Source of the DNA: Paraburkholderia sp. PGU19 | GTDB taxonomy: Bacteria; Pseudomonadota; Gammaproteobacteria; Burkholderiales; Burkholderiaceae | Direction: 5' to 3' | NCBI RefSeq assembly: GCF_013426915.1 | Contig: NZ_AP023181.1 | Span: 806,001-870,000 of the forward strand | Length of the DNA stretch: 64,000 nt | In this document: positions 59,729 through 64,000 of the stretch, in pieces | How positions within the stretch are numbered: the stretch's first letter is position 1 | How the letters are laid out: each line of letters opens with the position of its first letter | Notes under the pieces: generated by a model | Told to the model about the DNA's origin: nothing | Seen by the model: the letters and a program-made list of their open reading frames with translations, nothing else | The model's database searches: none | Position numbers and translations under genes: made by a program

Positions 59729-60880
59729 TCAGGCGGCCGCTCTGCCCGTCAGCCGCGCCAGAATCTCCTGCGTATGCTCGCCAACCTTCGCCAGCGCCTG
59801 ACGCACGCCGGGCCGGCGCCCGCCCATCGTCAGCGGAAGCAACACGACTTCCGTCGTGTCGCCGTCGTCGGTTTGCATCGGCACGAGACCGCCGCTTTGC
59901 TTCAGATGCGGATCGTCGAAAAGTTGATCGGGACGCACGATCGGTGCGTACGGAATGCCCGCTGCTTCGAGCTTCGGCGCGAGTTCGTCAGCGCGGTGAT
60001 GCTTGAGGATGTCGCCAAGCCGTGCAAGCAACTCAGGGCGCACGGCGACGCGCATCGCGTTGTCCGCGAATTGCGGTTCATCGGCGAGATCGGGTCGTCC
60101 GATCACGTCGCAGAGCGTGACGAACTGCTTGTCGCTCACTGCGCCGATAAACAGTTGCTCGTCGTTCGCCAGCGTGAACACGTCATAGACGCTCCACGCC
60201 GATACGCGCGAAGGCATCGGCGGTGGCGCTTCCTGCGTCATCGCGTACTGCTGCATATGCTGACCGGCGAGAAACACGCAGTTCTCGAACAGCGCGCTTT
60301 GCACTTCCTGACCGCGCCCTGTGAAGTCGCGCTCGCGCAACGCAGCCAGCACGCCGATCGCGCCGAACATGCCGCCCATGATGTCGTTGACCGACGTACC
60401 CGCGCGCAACGGCCGCCCCACTGGCCCCGTCATATAAGAAAGGCCGCCCATCATCTGCACGACTTCATCCAGAGCAAGGCGCTTTTCATACGGCCCCGGC
60501 AGAAAGCCCTTGTGCGACACGTAAATCAGGCGCGGAAACTTCTTCGACAACGTGTCGTAATCGAGCCCGAGTTTCGTCATCAGGCCAGGCCGGAAATTTT
60601 CGAGCATGACGTCGCACTGACCGATCAACTCTTCAGCGGCTGCGTGGCCTTCGGGCGTGTTGATATCGAGCACGACGCTTTTCTTGTTGCGATTGAACGT
60701 GCGGAAAAATCCGATGCCCAGACCCGGCAGCTTGCGCGTCTTGTCGCCGCCCGGTGGCTCGATCTTGATGACCTCCGCGCCGAGATCCGCGAGGATCATC
60801 CCGCACGTCGGGCCCATGACCATGTGAGTGAATTCGATGACGCGCACGCCTTCGAGGGGCAGTCGAGTGGAAGTGTTCAT
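59729..60880 (-). CDS. CaiB/BaiF family (type III) CoA-transferase
   Basis: 383 aa. N-terminal LEGVRVIEFTHMVMGPTCGMILADLGAEVIKIEPPGGD-type nucleotide fold (positions 9-46), the NKKSVVLDINTPEG block and the Asp-bearing TSVNDIMGGMFGAIG (~162-176), which holds the nucleophilic Asp of the family. It moves CoA between organic acids. With the downstream-acting lyase gene 8 bases upstream it likely activates a branched or hydroxylated dicarboxylic acid before cleavage, as in itaconate- or hydroxymethylglutarate-like pathways. Acid not determined. Confidence 0.9.
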   Translation of the reverse strand: MNTSTRLPLEGVRVIEFTHMVMGPTCGMILADLGAEVIKIEPPGGDKTRKLPGLGIGFFRTFNRNKKSVVLDINTPEGHAAAEELIGQCDVMLENFRPGLMTKLGLDYDTLSKKFPRLIYVSHKGFLPGPYEKRLALDEVVQMMGGLSYMTGPVGRPLRAGTSVNDIMGGMFGAIGVLAALRERDFTGRGQEVQSALFENCVFLAGQHMQQYAMTQEAPPPMPSRVSAWSVYDVFTLANDEQLFIGAVSDKQFVTLCDVIGRPDLADEPQFADNAMRVAVRPELLARLGDILKHHRADELAPKLEAAGIPYAPIVRPDQLFDDPHLKQSGGLVPMQTDDGDTTEVVLLPLTMGGRRPGVRQALAKVGEHTQEILARLTGRAAA

Positions 60881-60888
60881 GGCGGCCC

Positions 60889-61827
60889 TCAGGCAATAGC
60901 AGTGTGATTAGCGAAAGTTTTGGGCAAGCCTGCGAGCCACAGCGAGCCGTGCAGGGTTTCGTCCGGCAGCCACTGCGCGACCTTCGCGCGCAACGCCAGA
61001 AGCCGTTCGATGTCGATGCCCGTTTCGATGCCCATGTCCGCGAGCATGAACGCGAGGTCTTCGCTCGATGCATTGCCGCTCGCGCCCGGCGCGTGCGGAC
61101 AGCCGCCGATGCCCGCGAGCGTCGCATCGAAGCGCGCCACGCCCGTCTCCAGCGCCGCATAGACGTTCGCAAGCGCGAGACCGCGCGTGTCATGGAAATG
61201 GCCGCAGCAGAAACGGTCGCCCGCGATGCGCCGCGCTTTCTCGAACAGATCGCGCACGGCGGCAGGGCTCGCATAACCGACTGTGTCCGCGATGCTCACG
61301 AAATCCGCGCCCGCATCGAGCAGCGCCTGCATGCAGCGCAGCACGTCGGACTGATCGACGGCGCCTTGAATCGTGCAGCCGAACGCCGTGCCGATGCCGC
61401 CTTCGATCAGCGTCTTCGAACCCGCAGCGTCGCGCGCCGCCCGCATGCGCGCGACCTCGGCGATCACTTCGTCGGGCGTTTTGCGCAGATTCGCGAGGCT
61501 ATGCGCGTGGCTCGCGGACAGCGGCACGAGCATCAGGTCGGCGCGTGAATCGATGGCGCGCTCTGCGCCTTTCAGATTTGGCACCAGCACCGACACGCGT
61601 AAATCCGGCAGCGTCTTCGCGAACGCGACGAGTTCCGCCGTATCGGCCAGTTGCGGCAACAGATGCGCGGGCACGAACGAGCCGACTTCGATTTCACGCT
61701 GACCGGCGGCGTAAGCATCGGCGATCCATTCGATTTTCCGTTGCGTCAGAAGAATGGTCTGGATGCTTTGCAGCCCGTCGCGCAAGCCGACTTCGCGGAT
61801 CACGGCGCTCGATGGAAATGGGGGCAT
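60889..61827 (-). CDS. hydroxymethylglutaryl-CoA lyase family protein
   Basis: 312 aa DRE-TIM metallolyase. Metal and catalytic residues are in REVGLRDGLQS (R11, D17), GHFHDTRGLA and the signature GGCPHAPGASGN, which contains the active-site Cys. It splits 3-hydroxy-3-methylglutaryl-CoA or a close analogue such as citramalyl-type CoA thioesters to acetyl-CoA and a keto acid. ATG 61827 follows GGAG by 9 bases. First gene of a minus-strand operon with CoA-transferase and MFS transporter, divergent from a LysR regulator. Confidence 0.88.
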   Translation of the reverse strand: MPPFPSSAVIREVGLRDGLQSIQTILLTQRKIEWIADAYAAGQREIEVGSFVPAHLLPQLADTAELVAFAKTLPDLRVSVLVPNLKGAERAIDSRADLMLVPLSASHAHSLANLRKTPDEVIAEVARMRAARDAAGSKTLIEGGIGTAFGCTIQGAVDQSDVLRCMQALLDAGADFVSIADTVGYASPAAVRDLFEKARRIAGDRFCCGHFHDTRGLALANVYAALETGVARFDATLAGIGGCPHAPGASGNASSEDLAFMLADMGIETGIDIERLLALRAKVAQWLPDETLHGSLWLAGLPKTFANHTAIA

Positions 61828-61927
61828 GGAAGGTGTCTCCAAAGTGCAAGCCGGTCGTAGTCATGCCGGCGTTGTGCTAACTTTAGACATTCCATTCGAT
61901 ACATAAAGCGCTATTTTGGAAGCGCCA

Positions 61928-61946
61928 GGTTTCCGAACAGGAAACC
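61928..61946. promoter_or_regulatory. inverted repeat in the divergent LysR promoter region
   Basis: GGTTTCC-GAACA-GGAAACC is a perfect 7-bp inverted repeat 18 bases before the LysR start. It could be the autoregulatory site of the LysR protein or a leader hairpin; a AGCGCT palindrome sits 20 bases to its left. Confidence 0.4.
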
Positions 61947-61964
61947 CACAAGGAGACACAGCGC

Positions 61965-62882
61965 GTGCGCGACATCGACCTGAAAACCTTGCGGCTCGTC
62001 GTAGCCGTGTGCGAGCACAAGAACATGGCGCGTGCCGCGCACGACGAGCACATCGAGCCTTCCGCCGTCAGCAAGCGGATTGCGCAACTCGAAAGCGACC
62101 TCGGCGTGCCGCTCTTCACGCGCTCGCGACGCGGCGTGCAACCCACGCCTGCTGGCGTCGCGCTGCTCGAACATGCGCGTAACGTATTGTTCACGATGGA
62201 CCGGATTGCGAGCGACGTCGCCGCCTTCGGCAGTGGCCTGCGCGGCAGCGTCAGCGTGTGCGCATCGGCATCGGCGATTGCGGAAAGCCTGCTCGACGAT
62301 GTCGCGTCGTTCATGAGCATGCCTGCGCACGAGAACATCCGCGTGCATGTCGAAGAGTGGCTGTCGCACGATCTCGTGCGGCGCTTGCGCGAAGGCGCCG
62401 CGTCCGTCGGCGTGTGCTGGGACAACGTGGATCTCGAAGGGCTGGAGCATCGGCCGTATCGCGAGGACCGGCTGGCGCTGGCCGTGCATCCCGATCATCC
62501 GCTGGCGAAGCGCTCGACGCTTCGCTTCACGGAAACGCTCGGCTACGAACACGTCGGATTGCCGCCGACAACGTCCGTGCACATGATGTTGCAGCGCGCC
62601 GCGGCGCGCGCGGGCGGCACGGTGTCATACAGGGCGGTGGTATCGAATTTCGATGCCGCGTTTCGCGTGGTGGCCGCGAAGCTCGGCATCAGCGTGATTC
62701 CGCAGGTGGTCGGCGACACCTACGCGCGTATTCTCGACGTGCGCGTCATTCCATTGACGGACGAATGGGCAAAGCGGAATTTCGTGGTGTGCTTTCGCGA
62801 TTTCGAATCGCTACAGCCTGCCGCGCAGCGCATGGTCGATCATCTCGTCGAACGGGCGCAGACCACGCATGCGCCACGATGA
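61965..62882 (+). CDS. LysR family regulator
   Basis: 305 aa. N-terminal helix-turn-helix (DLKTLRLVVAVCEHKNMARA; IEPSAVSKRIAQLESDLG) and a substrate-binding domain from ~90. GTG 61965 is preceded by AAGGAG 9 bases upstream. Divergent from the HMG-CoA-lyase/CoA-transferase/MFS operon across 137 bases, it is the likely regulator of that pathway, with the acid or its CoA ester as effector. The 3' end is 8 bases from the convergent DHA2 exporter gene. Confidence 0.92.
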   Translation: MRDIDLKTLRLVVAVCEHKNMARAAHDEHIEPSAVSKRIAQLESDLGVPLFTRSRRGVQPTPAGVALLEHARNVLFTMDRIASDVAAFGSGLRGSVSVCASASAIAESLLDDVASFMSMPAHENIRVHVEEWLSHDLVRRLREGAASVGVCWDNVDLEGLEHRPYREDRLALAVHPDHPLAKRSTLRFTETLGYEHVGLPPTTSVHMMLQRAAARAGGTVSYRAVVSNFDAAFRVVAAKLGISVIPQVVGDTYARILDVRVIPLTDEWAKRNFVVCFRDFESLQPAAQRMVDHLVERAQTTHAPR

Positions 62883-62890
62883 AGCGCGAA

Positions 62891-64000
62891 TCAGCGCGCC
62901 GTCCGTGCCGCGACGGCAGGCCGCGCGGGCGATACATCGAGCCGCCGGAACACGAGCGCCGACAGCAGCGTGATCACGCCGACGCAAACGAAGCTCAGCA
63001 TGAATCCCGTCGCCGCCGAGCCCACGCCAGCAGAAAACAGGTTGACGAGCCCGCCGCCGATCGACACGCCCAGCGCGATCGCCAGCATCTGCACCATCGA
63101 AAACAGGCTGTTGCCGCTGCCCGCATCCGCATGCGACAGACCCTTGAGCGTCACGCTGTTCATCGCGGCGAACTGCATCGAATTGGCCGCGCCGAACACT
63201 GCGAGCAGCGCGATCTCCAGCAGCGGCGTCGACTGTTTCGACACGAGCGCGAACGCGACGATCGTCGAGCCGACGATCATCGTATTGACGAGCAGAAACG
63301 CCGAGTAACCGAAGCGCTTGATGAGCGGCGCGATCCATTGCTTCGACACGGTGCCGGCGATGGCGGCGGGCAGCATCATCAGCCCCGAGCGCAGCGGCGA
63401 ATAGCCGAGCTGCACCTGCATCAGCAGCGGCAGCATGAACGGCACCGCGCTCGATCCGATCCGGCACAGCAGGTTGCCGATCAAGCCGATGCTGAAATTC
63501 GGTTCGCTAAACAGAGCGAGCCTGAACAGCGGCCGCTCGCTCGAACGTGCATGCGGAATGTAAGCTAGCGCCGCGACGACGCCCGCCAGCGCAAGACCTA
63601 CCGACCATTCGACACGATACGCGCTCATCGGCGGATCGATCGCGAGCGAAAGCAGGATCATTGCGAGCGACAGCAGACCGCAGCCGATGAAATCGAACGG
63701 CGGCGGATGGCTTGCATTATCGTGCGGCAGGAAGTGCTGCACGGCGATCAGGCCGATCGCACCGACGGGCACGTTGACGAGGAAAATCCAGTGCCACGAA
63801 ATGGCTTGCGTGAGCCAGCCGCCCAGCGTCGGCCCGACGATCGGCCCGACCTGCCCCGCAATCGAAACGAACGCGAGCGCGGATACGTACTGCTCGCCCG
63901 GCACGCGGCGCAACACGGCAAGCCGCCCGATGGGCAGCAGCATCGAACCGCCGACGCCTTGCAGCACGCGGGCAATCACGAGTTGATCGAGCGTGTGCGC
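62891..64000 (-). CDS. DHA2-type MFS drug/solute exporter, 5' end outside the window
   Basis: 369 residues of the C-terminal part; the frame is open to the window edge, so the start codon is missing. The visible part starts within helix 4 region (LDQLVIARVLQGVGGSMLLP) and includes motif C-like GQVGPIVGPTLGGWLTQ and WHWIFLVNVPVGAI, diagnostic of 14-helix EmrB/QacA transporters. It exports drugs or metabolites by proton antiport. Convergent with the LysR gene. The substrate is unknown. Confidence 0.9.
   Translation of the reverse strand, partial: AHTLDQLVIARVLQGVGGSMLLPIGRLAVLRRVPGEQYVSALAFVSIAGQVGPIVGPTLGGWLTQAISWHWIFLVNVPVGAIGLIAVQHFLPHDNASHPPPFDFIGCGLLSLAMILLSLAIDPPMSAYRVEWSVGLALAGVVAALAYIPHARSSERPLFRLALFSEPNFSIGLIGNLLCRIGSSAVPFMLPLLMQVQLGYSPLRSGLMMLPAAIAGTVSKQWIAPLIKRFGYSAFLLVNTMIVGSTIVAFALVSKQSTPLLEIALLAVFGAANSMQFAAMNSVTLKGLSHADAGSGNSLFSMVQMLAIALGVSIGGGLVNLFSAGVGSAATGFMLSFVCVGVITLLSALVFRRLDVSPARPAVAARTAR

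Overview
The window is high-GC proteobacterial DNA. Gene content and style (many ABC uptake systems, LysR/Lrp/AraC regulators, aldehyde dehydrogenases, ATGA-coupled operons, malate synthase G, an hpa pathway) point to Burkholderiaceae, most likely Paraburkholderia or Caballeronia. That assignment is inference from gene content; no rRNA or housekeeping marker is present. I saw no tRNA, rRNA, CRISPR or phage genes.

Layout. 0.1-3.5 kb: small hypotheticals, a universal stress protein, a tandem-domain GNAT acetyltransferase and a GhrA-like 2-hydroxyacid dehydrogenase. 3.5-4.35 kb: first copy of a ~0.9 kb intergenic inverted-repeat element. 4.5-22.6 kb: catabolic island 1. Its plus-strand half has a class III aminotransferase, Lrp, LysR, a D-malate/tartrate dehydrogenase, a semialdehyde dehydrogenase, an aspartoacylase-family deacylase, a cupin, a periplasmic binding protein and a GMC oxidoreductase. 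An orphan HicB lies in the middle. Its minus-strand half has an ABC transporter (ATPase and two permeases) with a HAD, a FAD amine oxidase and an aldehyde dehydrogenase, closed by a LysR gene. 22.6-24.8 kb: second copy of the inverted-repeat element, split by an IS3-family insertion sequence with 3-bp target duplication.

24.8-38.3 kb: catabolic island 2, all minus strand. It has an aldehyde dehydrogenase, a HAD, a FAD amine oxidase, a Tat-exported dipeptide-type binding protein, two permeases, a fused double ATPase, a three-subunit HcnABC/hydroxyproline-dehydrogenase-like flavoenzyme and an HTH-only AraC regulator, mostly joined by 4-bp stop/start overlaps. A paralogue of the first GNAT gene sits beside it with the same 15-bp upstream motif. 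38.4-42.8 kb: MFS transporter, GNAT, alpha/beta hydrolase, third inverted-repeat copy and a cupin. 43-49.8 kb: a SUOX-fold-like secreted protein, pseudouridine-5'-phosphate glycosidase, a large GH63-type glycosidase with a thioredoxin-like protein, a MarR-GNAT fusion with a striking operator/promoter, and a HAD hydrolase.

50-55 kb: 4-hydroxyphenylacetate (homoprotocatechuate) meta-cleavage genes hpaG (split in two), hpaE, hpaD, hpaF and hpaH. hpaE carries a 1-base deletion, which would block the pathway after ring cleavage if it is real. 55.4-58.1 kb: GlcG-like protein and malate synthase G behind a GlcC/PdhR-type palindrome. 58.2-62.9 kb: MFS transporter, CoA-transferase and HMG-CoA-lyase-family enzyme with a divergent LysR. 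62.9-64 kb: 3' part of a DHA2-type MFS exporter running off the window.

The most unusual structure is the repeated intergenic element: two non-identical arms in inverted orientation, each with a 15-bp perfect stem-loop, around a conserved ~100-bp core. It lies against stop codons of flanking genes and its flanks show mirrored base skew.
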